Assembly: GCA_009694435.1 (NCBI GenBank)
Contig: SHUY01000006.1
Location: 1-44,006 of the forward strand
Length of the DNA stretch: 44,006 nt
Reading direction: 5' to 3'
Source: Acidimicrobiia bacterium
GTDB lineage: Bacteria > Actinomycetota > Acidimicrobiia > IMCC26256 > PALSA-555
Of this stretch, positions 1-7,714 are shown one piece after another. The stretch's first letter is position 1. Each line of letters opens with the position of its first letter. Both the position numbers and the translations under genes were made by a program. Below the pieces are notes generated by a model. That model had not been told where the DNA came from. It ran no database searches and worked only from the letters and a program-made list of their open reading frames with translations.

Positions 1-490
1 TGATGGCGCGAACGCCACCTTAGAAAAATTGTCCGCAGCCCGTGATGCCGGAGATTTCTCGGCCATTGTGGGTTTAGAAAAAACTTTGGCCTTCAATGCG
101 TCTGGTCATGTGTTGCATTCAATACTCTGGGAGAACTTAAGCCCGAACGGCGGTGGCGAACCAACGGGTGCGCTTGCCGACGCAATCGGTGAAAACTTTG
201 GTGGATTTGACGCCTTCAAAGCCCAGATGACTAACGCAACTGTCACAGTGCAGGGGTCGGGTTGGGGTGCGCTTGTATGGGAGCCGCTGGGCAAGAATTT
301 GTTGGTTCAACAAATTTATGACCACCACGCAAACTCAGTGCAGGGCTCAACCCCGTTGTTAGTCATTGATGCATGGGAACACGCGTACTACCTGCAGTAC
401 GAAAATCGTCGCCCAGATTATGTCAATGCTGTCTGGAATGTCATTAACTGGGATGATGTAGCCAAGCGATTCGCTCGCGCAACTGTCTAG
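1..490 (+). CDS. sodA: Superoxide dismutase (Fe/Mn family), 5'-truncated by window edge
   Basis: The frame is open from base 2, so the start codon and the first metal-ligand His lie upstream of the window. The visible part is the second half of an iron/manganese superoxide dismutase, which converts superoxide to hydrogen peroxide and oxygen in the cytoplasm. Recognisable pieces are the FNASGHVLHSILW block carrying the second ligand His, the GSGWGALVW strand, YDHH, and the DAWEHAYY signature supplying the last Asp and His ligands. The tail NVINWDDVAKRFA is typical. The YDHH block resembles the mycobacterial Fe-SOD, so iron or cambialistic use is more likely than strict Mn, but metal choice cannot be read from sequence alone. 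The next genes on the other strand (dps and partner) also belong to oxidative-stress defence. Confidence 0.96.
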   Translation, partial: DGANATLEKLSAARDAGDFSAIVGLEKTLAFNASGHVLHSILWENLSPNGGGEPTGALADAIGENFGGFDAFKAQMTNATVTVQGSGWGALVWEPLGKNLLVQQIYDHHANSVQGSTPLLVIDAWEHAYYLQYENRRPDYVNAVWNVINWDDVAKRFARATV

Positions 491-597
491 GCCCTTCTTT
501 ATAAGGACTTTGAAGCTCTAATTATTTCTCTAGCCACGCCCAGCAACCTCTCGTTAAGGGAGCACCGAGAACCCACAGTTACAGAACCAGAAGTGAA

Positions 598-981
598 TCA
601 GTGCGATCGCTTCCCGGCTCGCTCGAGCATTACTGCGAGATCTGCGCGAATGGGCATCGGTTGGGTCGCCGGCACAGATGCCCGCCCGGAGTTACCGGTT
701 GGATACCTCGTCGCTGAAGCGGGTCCCGCAGCAATGAGTCGAACGAGTTGTCCTGTGATTTCGGATCGGGATCGTTGAGTGATTGCCGCTGACAACATCG
801 AGGCGTGCACGCGGATATGAAGACTCGCCCAGGGTTGACTCAACACATGGGCGTCTTCGAGCAATCCCCAGCATCGATCCCACTCTGACTGCGACCGGGC
901 CTGACGAGCTTCACCACGATTTCGTTCCACTTGCTGACGCAGTTCCTTGAACGCTTGCAGCTTCACTGGATCTCGCTTCAC
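598..981 (-). CDS. DUF3703 family protein
   Basis: This is a small soluble protein of about 127 residues, recognised as DUF3703 from the block LLEDAHVLSQPW, the RVHASM segment and the C-terminal pattern PTGNSGRASVPATQPMPI. The family has no established biochemical function. The frame is open back to an ATG at 1032, but that start overlaps the end of dps. A GTG at 981, preceded by AGGGCGG, sits 24 bp after the dps stop and gives the length and N-terminus expected of the family, so I chose it. It is co-oriented with dps and probably cotranscribed, which hints at a stress-related or metal-related role (inference only). Confidence 0.8.
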   Translation of the reverse strand: MKRDPVKLQAFKELRQQVERNRGEARQARSQSEWDRCWGLLEDAHVLSQPWASLHIRVHASMLSAAITQRSRSEITGQLVRLIAAGPASATRYPTGNSGRASVPATQPMPIRADLAVMLERAGKRSH

Positions 982-1004
982 GATGCCGCCCTTCGTTTGA
1001 AGGT

Positions 1005-1472
1005 CTATGCGAGCAAGCTGCGGAGCATCCAAGCAGTCTTTTCATGAATCTGAATGCGTTGGGTTAGCAGATCTGCGGTGGGTTCATCTGCGGCACCATT
1101 CACCACGGGGTAGAGGGAGCGCGCAGTTCGAATAACTGATTCTTGCCCTTCCACTAGTTTTTGAATCATCTCTTGGGCATTAGGTGTACCGGCGCCCTCT
1201 TCAACGGACGAGAGTTGTGTAAATTCTGAATAACTGCCGGGGGCAAGAACATCGAGAGCGCGAATTCTTTCTGCAATGAGGTCGACAGCCAGCGCAAGTT
1301 CGGTGTACTGGGTTTCGAACATGAGATGCAATGTTTGAAACATCGGCCCAGTGACATTCCAATGGAACTTGTGTGTCTTGAGGTACAACGTGTATGTATC
1401 TGCAAGTAGGTGTGACAACCCGTCGGTGATTGCGAGACGGTCTTTTTCTTGGATACCTAAATTGGCGGGCAT
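1005..1472 (-). CDS. dps: Dps / ferritin-like DNA-protecting protein
   Basis: This 155-residue protein is of normal Dps length. It carries the ferroxidase block [15 protein letters not shown] (two His residues) followed by [20 protein letters not shown], which supplies acidic ligands from the neighbouring helix. Dps proteins form dodecamers that oxidise Fe(II) with hydrogen peroxide and store it, protecting DNA in starved or oxidatively stressed cells. The ATG at 1472 is preceded by a purine-rich AAAGAAAG stretch as ribosome binding site. It faces the superoxide dismutase gene across the DUF3703 gene, so this end of the window forms an oxidative-stress group. Confidence 0.93.
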   Translation of the reverse strand: MPANLGIQEKDRLAITDGLSHLLADTYTLYLKTHKFHWNVTGPMFQTLHLMFETQYTELALAVDLIAERIRALDVLAPGSYSEFTQLSSVEEGAGTPNAQEMIQKLVEGQESVIRTARSLYPVVNGAADEPTADLLTQRIQIHEKTAWMLRSLLA

Positions 1473-1545
1473 ATTATTCTTTCTTTAACGATAGATTGAG
1501 GGTTTAGAAATTTTGACGTTGAGTACCACGAAACAAATTTTGTGA

Positions 1546-1794
1546 CGCGAGATTTTTTGTTTGTTGCGGCATAACCTATGGGGCGCAAACGCGAAAGTCA
1601 ACTTCAGTCGGGACGCGCCACCGGTACATGCGCACATTCAACTCATTGATCGAACGAATTCCGACCTAGGCAAGGGTCACGGGCGCACATCGCCGATCAC
1701 GCTCGACGGCAAAGTAGTTGATTCGTATCACTACTCGGCAACATATGAATTCCCTCATTTCATTGGCTGCTTTACCGGAACACCAATTCCGTAA
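1546..1794 (+). pseudogene. C-terminal remnant of a YHYH-domain protein
   Basis: An open stretch without a convincing start codon or ribosome binding site. Its translation ends with GHGRTSPITLDGKVVDSYHY followed by SATYEFPHFIGCFTGT. This matches my memory of the C-terminal end of YHYH-domain secreted proteins (a Y-H-Y-H motif, then a conserved FPYxIGCFxGT-like tail). The second His of the motif is Ser here and everything upstream of the motif is missing. I read it as the decayed 3' end of a lost gene next to the tRNA-Arg locus. A short unrelated orphan ORF is the alternative. Confidence 0.45.
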
Positions 1795-1890
1795 TTACGT
1801 TCTTTCACCGACTCAATCTCCCCACTACGCTGTCGCCTAGATAGTGCATGATTTGGCGACGAGTTTCGTGCCACGTTCCGCGCTATCCCC

Positions 1891-1965
1891 GCCCTCGTAG
1901 CTCAGGGGATAGAGCTTCGGTTTCCTAAACCGTGTGCGCAGGTTCGAATCCTGCCGAGGGCACCA
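1891..1965 (+). tRNA. tRNA-Arg (anticodon CCT)
   Basis: A complete cloverleaf can be folded. The acceptor GCCCTCG pairs with CGAGGGC, the D stem is GCTC/GAGC, and the anticodon loop TTCCTAA gives anticodon CCT (codon AGG). The T arm contains GGTTCGAATCC, and the 3' end ACCA is encoded. The first anticodon-stem pair looks like a T-T mismatch. No integrase or duplicated 3' end was seen nearby, although both flanks contain gene debris. Confidence 0.96.
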
Positions 1966-1988
1966 GCGTTTTACACCGTAATACTTTC

Positions 1989-2141
1989 ATGCATTTTCTG
2001 CCGACGCGCCTGGCGGTGACCGGCCTGACCAACCTCGCGGTGAAGGTTTTGGACTTAGATGCCGCTTGCGTCTTCTATGAAGAGTTCGGAGTAATCGTCC
2101 GACGCCTGACGCTAGTGATTTGTGTAATCGATTGGCCCTGA
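1989..2141 (+). pseudogene. Truncated VOC (glyoxalase-fold) protein, N-terminal fragment
   Basis: The frame starts with ATG and reads into TNLAVKVLDLDAACVFYEEF. That is the typical first beta strand and helix of a vicinal-oxygen-chelate / glyoxalase-like domain, including the phrase for the first half of the betaalphabetabetabeta unit. After about 39 residues the similarity stops and the frame ends inside the 3' end of the convergent cupin gene. More than half of the expected domain is missing, so a functional product is unlikely. A deletion that joined the VOC start to the cupin end would explain the arrangement. Confidence 0.5.
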
Positions 2142-2495
2142 ATCTTTTACGCCAATAGCGAAACAGAAACAATGTATAGGGGCGTGATCGCTCACGGGGC
2201 GCAGGGTATGGACAACGTCGGGCGGGATGTGCACAAGGTCACCTTGACGGATCTCACGCTCCTCATCACCTATTTGCATAATTCCTCGGCCATTGAGGAC
2301 ATAATAAAACTCGTGGGTTGGATGTGAATGAGGCTCAACGTACCCACCGCCTGCCACTTCGAATTCGTTGACGAGTTCTAAGAATCCGCCCTCGGTGATG
2401 TCCTTAAACTCACGGGACTTAATCATCCACCAAACGGGAACCGTTCCGTTGTGTTCAACAATCGGCTCAACATCTTCGATACTTCGAACATCCAT
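2112..2495 (-). CDS. Cupin domain protein
   Basis: This 127-residue single-domain cupin has motif 1 HSHPTHEFYYVLNGRG, with His-x-His and Glu as metal ligands. Motif 2 follows as GDLVHIPPDVVH with the last His. Small cupins of this type are metal-dependent dioxygenases, isomerases or ligand-binding proteins, and the substrate cannot be named. The start ATG at 2495 has a good ribosome binding site (GGGAGAG seven bases upstream). Its stop region overlaps the convergent VOC remnant. The next gene upstream on the same strand is the GC-rich hydrolase, 168 bp away. Confidence 0.85.
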   Translation of the reverse strand: MDVRSIEDVEPIVEHNGTVPVWWMIKSREFKDITEGGFLELVNEFEVAGGGYVEPHSHPTHEFYYVLNGRGIMQIGDEEREIRQGDLVHIPPDVVHTLRPVSDHAPIHCFCFAIGVKDSGPIDYTNH

Positions 2496-2663
2496 GGTTC
2501 ACTCTCCCGAATATTTGTAGTCGTCAAACTAATGTTTAGCATCTCGACCCCGGTTTGCTGAACAATCAGCCCGCGGTCAGCCGTTTCTTTACAAAACCGA
2601 GGCCGGCGGGTCGACTCCGTAATTAAACCGATGGACGGCTGCTCCCAGTGCCACTGGCGCACA

Positions 2664-3410
2664 TTAGGCTCCGGCTTTAAGCAGCAGCTCCGCGAGCCCT
2701 GCCGGCTCCGTGACCATAGCGTCATGGCCGGTGGCGATCGCGAGCATCTCGAAACCCTCCTCGCGTGCTCTCTCGGTTGCCGGCACCGTTCCTGCGTTCT
2801 TCGGCGCCGTGAGGTCGATGAAGGTGCGCGGCAGAGATCGCGCGGCGGCGCGCGGCGCTGATAGCGGCTCAGTCGAAGCGAGCAGGGGCATGTCGGTGAG
2901 GTTCTCCCAAACCCACTTGCGGTCGGCGGGGTCGGTGAGGCCCCAGCGATCGAGAAAGCTTTGCTGCGGCGGTAGCCGCCAGCCGTCACCCTGCTCGCGC
3001 GCGATCGCAAGGAACGCCTCACGCGATTGCGGCGGCTCGGTGTCCAGCACCGATTCACCGTCTCGGGGTAGGAAGGCATCCAAATAGATGAGTCTCGAGA
3101 TCCGCTCAGCGACAGCCTCGGCCGCGCCGGTGATTACTGCGCCCGCGTAACTGTGGCCAACGAGCGTCACCTCGCGCAGATCCTCGCGCTCAAATAACTC
3201 GGTGATGTCGGCAACGTGGGTGGCCAGCCCGACTTGCTGGGTCAGTTCGTGGGCGCGCTCGGCGAGGCCGGTGAGCGTCGGCGCGTAGACGCTGTGGCCT
3301 GCCGCCTCAAGCAGCGGAGTTACACGCTCCCAGCACCAGCCGCCATGGTTGGAACCGTGAACGAGGACGAAAGTGGAGCCGGGCGAGCCGCCGAGATTCG
3401 GTTGATCCAT
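2664..3410 (-). CDS. Alpha/beta hydrolase, GC-rich and possibly acquired
   Basis: This 248-residue alpha/beta-hydrolase has the oxyanion-hole region LVHGSNHGGWCWE, the nucleophile elbow GHSYAG (catalytic Ser near residue 105), and a C-terminal GHDAM whose His completes the triad. It resembles the plant-esterase/salicylate-esterase-like branch, so an ester or lactone substrate is plausible but not proven. Base composition is clearly higher in G+C than in the neighbours, with G or C at most third positions, which suggests recent transfer. A TAGCCT box seven bases before the ATG fits a leaderless transcript. Confidence 0.88.
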   Translation of the reverse strand: MDQPNLGGSPGSTFVLVHGSNHGGWCWERVTPLLEAAGHSVYAPTLTGLAERAHELTQQVGLATHVADITELFEREDLREVTLVGHSYAGAVITGAAEAVAERISRLIYLDAFLPRDGESVLDTEPPQSREAFLAIAREQGDGWRLPPQQSFLDRWGLTDPADRKWVWENLTDMPLLASTEPLSAPRAAARSLPRTFIDLTAPKNAGTVPATERAREEGFEMLAIATGHDAMVTEPAGLAELLLKAGA

Positions 3411-3494
3411 GCGGGGCAGGCTATCCGAGCCCGGCAGACGGAGATGGTCCTGACAATATTCGAATGTCCGTTGACGGCGGGGAACCCAGCCCAG

Positions 3495-3989
3495 CTAGGT
3501 CGCGACGTTAAAGTTTCCGTGGGCGAGTATTTGCCAGCGCTTGCCGTTCCAGACGTAAGCGGTGATTCGGGCCGCTTCGTTGGTAGAGAGCGTTTGTCCG
3601 TCGATGATTTCGTTTACTTTTACTGACCAAAGAACGCTGAGGGTGTTTCCGTTTTGTTTACCGATGACTATGTCGCCTAGTTCAAATTCTCCTACGGTCG
3701 CCGGATTCGCAATGTATTGCTTGCGGTCAGCGGAGGTCCCGTCTGCTCTTTGAATCAAAAAGTTAGGCGCCAGCCACTGAGCAATTTTGGTTCGGTCACC
3801 TTTTTGTAGAGCGGTCAGCCAGCCGGTGCCGAGTTTGCGTCCAGTGGCACTCGGGTCTTTTAGCGTTGGCGCCGAATCACTTGATTTGGCGCTCGCGTTC
3901 GCCGGGCCAGTGCTGACTGCGAAAGTTGCCCCAATGACCAAAGCAACTATTAGCACCTCTGGGCGAAAGCGTCGGGTAGGACTATTCAA
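3495..3989 (-). CDS. Secreted NTF2/SnoaL-like protein of unknown role
   Basis: I place the start at a TTG (3989) preceded by GAGGAG with six-base spacing. It opens a classical signal peptide: MNSPTRRFRP, a hydrophobic stretch, then GPANASA. A TTG further upstream (4037) would add a charged leader before the signal and is less likely. The mature part (about 130 residues) has the pattern of a nuclear-transport-factor-2-like cone: GTGWLTALQKGD, WLAPNFLIQRADG, then alternating strands ending in WNGKRWQILAHGNFN. Such domains bind small ligands or are simply structural in exported proteins. No catalytic residues are evident. Confidence 0.7.
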   Translation of the reverse strand: MNSPTRRFRPEVLIVALVIGATFAVSTGPANASAKSSDSAPTLKDPSATGRKLGTGWLTALQKGDRTKIAQWLAPNFLIQRADGTSADRKQYIANPATVGEFELGDIVIGKQNGNTLSVLWSVKVNEIIDGQTLSTNEAARITAYVWNGKRWQILAHGNFNVAT

Positions 3990-4176
3990 AGCGGGCTCCT
4001 CGTTGGTTTGATTTTTACTCAACTTACTGCTGGCCAAGAGCTAAATGAAGTTTCGTACGGCATAAGTCGTAGACTAAAGGATTACCCTTAGCCGCCAAAA
4101 CCGAACGAGACCTCGTGATTACGCCGTACCCAAACTTCCTCTTGTCGCCCACCGACTTTGCCCGACGGGTGGATAG

Positions 4177-5775
4177 GTGATTAACGGCCGAGCGGTAACT
4201 ATCGAGATTGGTCATCGGGCGCTGGTTAAAGATGCCGGCTTCCTCGTCGCCACCGGTGAAAAGGTAGGCCTAGTCGGTCGCAACGGAACGGGGAAATCAA
4301 CTTTGATTTCTGTTCTCGTAGGTGAAGTTGACCCCGAAGTACGTTTCGCCGGCGAGATTAAAACTTTTGGTACGGTCGGTTATCTTCCCCAAGTACCTAA
4401 CGCCAAAGGTTTAGGGGTCGACGCCACCGGGTTTTCTCACGTGCTAAGTGGTCGAGGTCTCGATGTAATAGACGAGAAACTCGTAACGGCGCGTAACGCA
4501 ATGACCGACGACCCCACCGCCGAAGCCATTGAACTGTTTAGTGAACTTCAAGAACAGTACGGAAGTTTGGGTGGTTATGAGGCCGAAGCAACCATGGCGC
4601 GCTTGGCGGACGGGATCGGACTGCGCCAAGATCTGCTCTTAGATGACATTGAAACTCTTTCTGGCGGGCAGCGTCGTCGGGCCGACATAATTCGACTGCT
4701 GTTTGCGGCCCCAGAGATAATGATTTTGGACGAACCCACTAACCATCTTGATATGAGTGCTAAGCGATGGCTCATGGACGAACTCTCGGCTTTCCCGGGC
4801 ACAATTCTCGTTATTAGCCATGACCTCGAACTGCTCGATAAATCAATCGACAAAGTTATCCATCTTTCCGACGGCCGACTCACTGAATACAAAGGTAACT
4901 ACACCACCTTCACTGGGCGCTTGGCCGAAGATCAAACTCAGCGGGCTAAGGCTTCGGTACAAGAAGAGCGAGAGATAAAGCGCATATCTACGCTGGCTAA
5001 TACGATGCGCGGGCAAACAGAAAAGCGGGCCAAGACCGCTAAGGCGTTGGACAAACGAGTAGAGCGCATCCAGAAAAACCGTACCGAAGTTCATCGCGTA
5101 GACAAAGCTGTTCGGTTGCGCTTGCCGACTCCAGTTCGTTCAGGGGTTACTCCGCTCGAAGTCGTAGATGTCGGAGTTGAGTACGGATCAAAAATAGTTC
5201 TTAAGCGGGTAGCAATGAATGCCCACCGGGGCGATCGGATAGCAGTGGTTGGTCGCAACGGCGCCGGCAAGTCGAGTCTGTTGCGTTGCTTGGCTGGGGT
5301 GCAAAAGCCCAGTGGCGGAAATATTAATCTTGGTACCAATGTAAGCCTGGGGTATTTTGCTCAAGAACATGAACAAATTGATTTAGAAGCGCGCGCGCTC
5401 GACAATATTGACGATGGAGTTTTAAAACTCGAATCTGAACGCCGGGCCCTGCTCGGATCGTTTGGGCTTAGTGGTGCGGCTATGGAACAGCCCGCCGATT
5501 GTCTTTCGGGCGGCGAGCGGGCCAAATTAGGGTTAGCGATGTTGGCCGCAGGGCGTTCTAATTTGTTAATTCTCGACGAGCCCACCAACAACCTCGACCC
5601 CGCTTCAGTCGAAGCGGTCGGGCGAATGTTTCGCCATTGGGAAGGAACGGTGGTGGTGGTGAGCCATGAACCCGCTTTTGTCGAAGCTCTCGCGCCGACT
5701 CACTGCCTGCGCCTACCCGATGAGCGCTACGACTTTTGGCGCGAGGAAGATCTCGACATCGTGGCGATGCGCTAA
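4177..5775 (+). CDS. ABC-F family ATPase (duplicated ABC domains)
   Basis: This 532-residue protein has two ABC ATPase domains and no membrane segments. The first has Walker A GRNGTGKS (34-41), signature LSGGQ (161-165) and Walker B IMILDEPTNHLD. The second has GRNGAGKSS, LSGGERAK and LLILDEPTNNLD. A basic linker rich in Lys, Arg and Glu (around 245-325) joins them. ABC-F proteins act on the ribosome as translation factors or antibiotic-protection factors. This one looks like a housekeeping Uup/EttA-type member rather than a known resistance factor, but the subfamily is not certain. GTG at 4177 is the first possible start because an in-frame stop lies directly before it. Confidence 0.93.
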   Translation: MINGRAVTIEIGHRALVKDAGFLVATGEKVGLVGRNGTGKSTLISVLVGEVDPEVRFAGEIKTFGTVGYLPQVPNAKGLGVDATGFSHVLSGRGLDVIDEKLVTARNAMTDDPTAEAIELFSELQEQYGSLGGYEAEATMARLADGIGLRQDLLLDDIETLSGGQRRRADIIRLLFAAPEIMILDEPTNHLDMSAKRWLMDELSAFPGTILVISHDLELLDKSIDKVIHLSDGRLTEYKGNYTTFTGRLAEDQTQRAKASVQEEREIKRISTLANTMRGQTEKRAKTAKALDKRVERIQKNRTEVHRVDKAVRLRLPTPVRSGVTPLEVVDVGVEYGSKIVLKRVAMNAHRGDRIAVVGRNGAGKSSLLRCLAGVQKPSGGNINLGTNVSLGYFAQEHEQIDLEARALDNIDDGVLKLESERRALLGSFGLSGAAMEQPADCLSGGERAKLGLAMLAAGRSNLLILDEPTNNLDPASVEAVGRMFRHWEGTVVVVSHEPAFVEALAPTHCLRLPDERYDFWREEDLDIVAMR

Positions 5776-5809
5776 AGCCGACTTGCGAGGTCGTATTTAG
5801 AAACCTAGG

Positions 5810-6337
5810 ATGAGGGTCATGAGTTCATTGACCGTAAAAGCCCCGCCCGCCAAAGTTTCGCGCCTGTTTTCTTTCCCTGATCCGGTCAACGAGGTTTCGG
5901 CCCGCATAGTGGCTGGGGTCGTTGCCCTAATAGCTTTAACTCTGCTCATCACGGGTTGGTCGGTGCTGGTTTTGGTACTGGCCTACGGTTTTGTGGCCCG
6001 CGCCCTCACCGGGCCTACTCTCAGCCCACTGGGTCAGTTGGCCACTCGAGTAGTCACGCCCGCTTTGGGTTTAACGCCCAAGTACGTGCCGGGACCACCC
6101 AAGCGATTCGCCCAGAGCATTGGTGCGGGGCTGGCGCTGACGGCGGCGATTTTAACCTACGGCTTCAATAATTTTGCCGCCGCCCAAGTGCTTATTGCCG
6201 CGGTTTTTATTGCCGCCACCCTTGAATCAGTGTGGGCCTTCTGCCTTGGCTGCCAGATGTTTCGTGGGTTGATGAAAATCGGTGTAATTCCTGAGTCGGT
6301 CTGCGAACGCTGCCACGATATTAACGCCCCCGCTTAA
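5810..6337 (+). CDS. DUF4395 membrane protein
   Basis: An integral membrane protein of 172-175 residues with about four hydrophobic segments. It ends in a Cys pair arrangement, FCLGCQMFRGLMKIGVIP followed by CERC, which marks the DUF4395 family. The two CxxC-like motifs suggest redox activity or metal binding at the membrane face, and the family is often found near thioredoxin-like or sulfur-transfer genes. ATG codons at 5810 and 5819 are both possible. A TAGGAT box ends seven bases before the second, so a leaderless start at 5819 is attractive. The cytochrome c lipoprotein follows 91 bp downstream. Confidence 0.85.
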   Translation: MRVMSSLTVKAPPAKVSRLFSFPDPVNEVSARIVAGVVALIALTLLITGWSVLVLVLAYGFVARALTGPTLSPLGQLATRVVTPALGLTPKYVPGPPKRFAQSIGAGLALTAAILTYGFNNFAAAQVLIAAVFIAATLESVWAFCLGCQMFRGLMKIGVIPESVCERCHDINAPA

Positions 6338-6428
6338 ACTCTTCGATAGAAATACGCGAGCTTAACCAGTTCGGCTTTTCCTGAGTAGAGTGGGATCAAA
6401 CCGATAGTTTCAGCGGAAAGGTCAGATT

Positions 6429-6824
6429 TTGTTTAGATCTAATAAAAGTGCGCTGACGGTAGTGGCCGTAGTTTTAGCTGCGGGCATATTCGCTGCTTGT
6501 GGTGGCAGTTCGTCGGACATGGGTGGTTCATCCAGCAGTAAGTCGCCTATGCCTAAGGGCGCCATTGCTGACGATAAAGAAGTTCTTTTGGGGCGCACAG
6601 TTTATTCAAGTAACTGCGCCGCCTGTCACGGTGCTTCGGGCGGCGGCGGGGGCGGCCCGTCGTTCAACGACGGAAAAGTTTTGCAGTCATACCCGACGGC
6701 GGCTGGCCAAGAAGCCCTGATCCGCCAAGGTCGCGGAGGGATGCCGGCGTATGAAGGCGACTTAACCGACGCCCAAATTTCTGCGGTCGTGCGCTACGAG
6801 CGCGAAGTTCTCGCCAAACTCTAG
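6429..6824 (+). CDS. Cytochrome c lipoprotein
   Basis: This 131-residue exported class I cytochrome c starts at TTG (6429), with GGAAAGG seven bases upstream. The N-terminus is a lipoprotein signal ending in FAAC (Cys24), followed by a Gly/Ser-rich tether. The heme site is CAACH (Cys63, Cys66, His67), and Met105 in GRGGMPAY is the likely sixth ligand. It should be a membrane-anchored extracellular electron carrier. A possible promoter box TAGAGT lies about 40 bp upstream. No oxidase genes are adjacent, so its redox partners are not visible here. Confidence 0.93.
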   Translation: MFRSNKSALTVVAVVLAAGIFAACGGSSSDMGGSSSSKSPMPKGAIADDKEVLLGRTVYSSNCAACHGASGGGGGGPSFNDGKVLQSYPTAAGQEALIRQGRGGMPAYEGDLTDAQISAVVRYEREVLAKL

Positions 6825-6850
6825 GGTTAACCTTCAATCGCTAGTTTGCT

Positions 6851-7708
6851 ATGGCCGACTGGATAGCGATCAACCGCCGCAATTCGCGTGCGGTGCAAAC
6901 CATGGTGGGGTGGATCTTTTGGGACCCCGGAGCGTGGCGACGTTACGAAGCGTTGGGGGTACCCGAAATGCTCGGTTACATTGCCGCGCGCGCCACTCCG
7001 CTTAGCCCCGCCGGGCCCGATGCGGTTATTGCGGCTTTCGGGTCACTTAGCCCGGGGGCGGTGCGTTTTGTTTTTGAGTTAGTGGAGGCTAATACCACTT
7101 TTGCTGAAGTTTGGTCGGCCCGTGACGAAGCAGTAATTGAAGGTCTTAATGAGTTCGTCCCCGACATTTTGTCGCCATTAGCCGATCTTGGACCACTGTT
7201 GTGGCCCGTAGTAGATCAACTCCCCACCGTGGGTCGGGTTTTATTTGCCGCTCACGCCCGTATGGCGCGACCAACCGACGAGGTGTTGTCGGGCTGGCAC
7301 GCGGTTAACTGTTTGCGAGAGTGGCGAGGCGATACTCACTGGGCGTTAGTAGCGGCCGCGGGGCTAACTGGTATCGAGGCATCAATTCTGCATAACGCGT
7401 GGCTGGGCTACGAGCGAGACTGGTTGCCCGCGTCGCGCGGGAGTAATCCCGACGAGATTGCTGAAGGTTGGGCGACACTTAAACGCCGAGGGTTGGTAGT
7501 CCAAGGTGAAGTGACACCCCCAGCGATAGCTCTGCGCCAGCAAATCGAAGACGAAACTGACCGGCTCACTACTTTGTCCTGGGAGTTATTGGGTGAACGA
7601 ACCGCAAATTGGTTCGCTCAGGTGTTTGAGCCCGCGAGTGAAGTTTTGTTGGTTCGGGTTGATCAAACCGCGGGGCCAAATTATCAACCGGCCTCGCGAG
7701 TGCGGTAG
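6851..7708 (+). CDS. SCO6745-family protein (winged-helix-like, actinobacterial)
   Basis: This 285-residue soluble protein has the features of the actinobacterial SCO6745 family. The central block CLREWRGDTHWA is the conserved LRxxRGDxHxA signature. A C-terminal segment, EIAEGWATLKRRGLVVQGEV, looks like a MarR-type winged helix. The function of the family is not established and the wing could be structural. It follows the cytochrome gene after 26 bp on the same strand and may share its transcript. It ends six bases from the convergent helicase gene, with no obvious terminator between them. Confidence 0.82.
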   Translation: MADWIAINRRNSRAVQTMVGWIFWDPGAWRRYEALGVPEMLGYIAARATPLSPAGPDAVIAAFGSLSPGAVRFVFELVEANTTFAEVWSARDEAVIEGLNEFVPDILSPLADLGPLLWPVVDQLPTVGRVLFAAHARMARPTDEVLSGWHAVNCLREWRGDTHWALVAAAGLTGIEASILHNAWLGYERDWLPASRGSNPDEIAEGWATLKRRGLVVQGEVTPPAIALRQQIEDETDRLTTLSWELLGERTANWFAQVFEPASEVLLVRVDQTAGPNYQPASRVR

Positions 7709-7714
7709 AGAAAA

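Noticed and set aside
2423-3079. A 218-codon minus-strand frame overlapping the hydrolase and cupin genes
   Set aside because: It is an Arg/Ser-rich out-of-frame reading of the GC-rich hydrolase. The hydrolase frame has a full set of catalytic motifs.
1891-3410. A genomic island integrated at tRNA-Arg
   Set aside because: No integrase, no duplicated tRNA 3' end and no flanking repeats could be found, so only debris and one GC-rich gene are reported.
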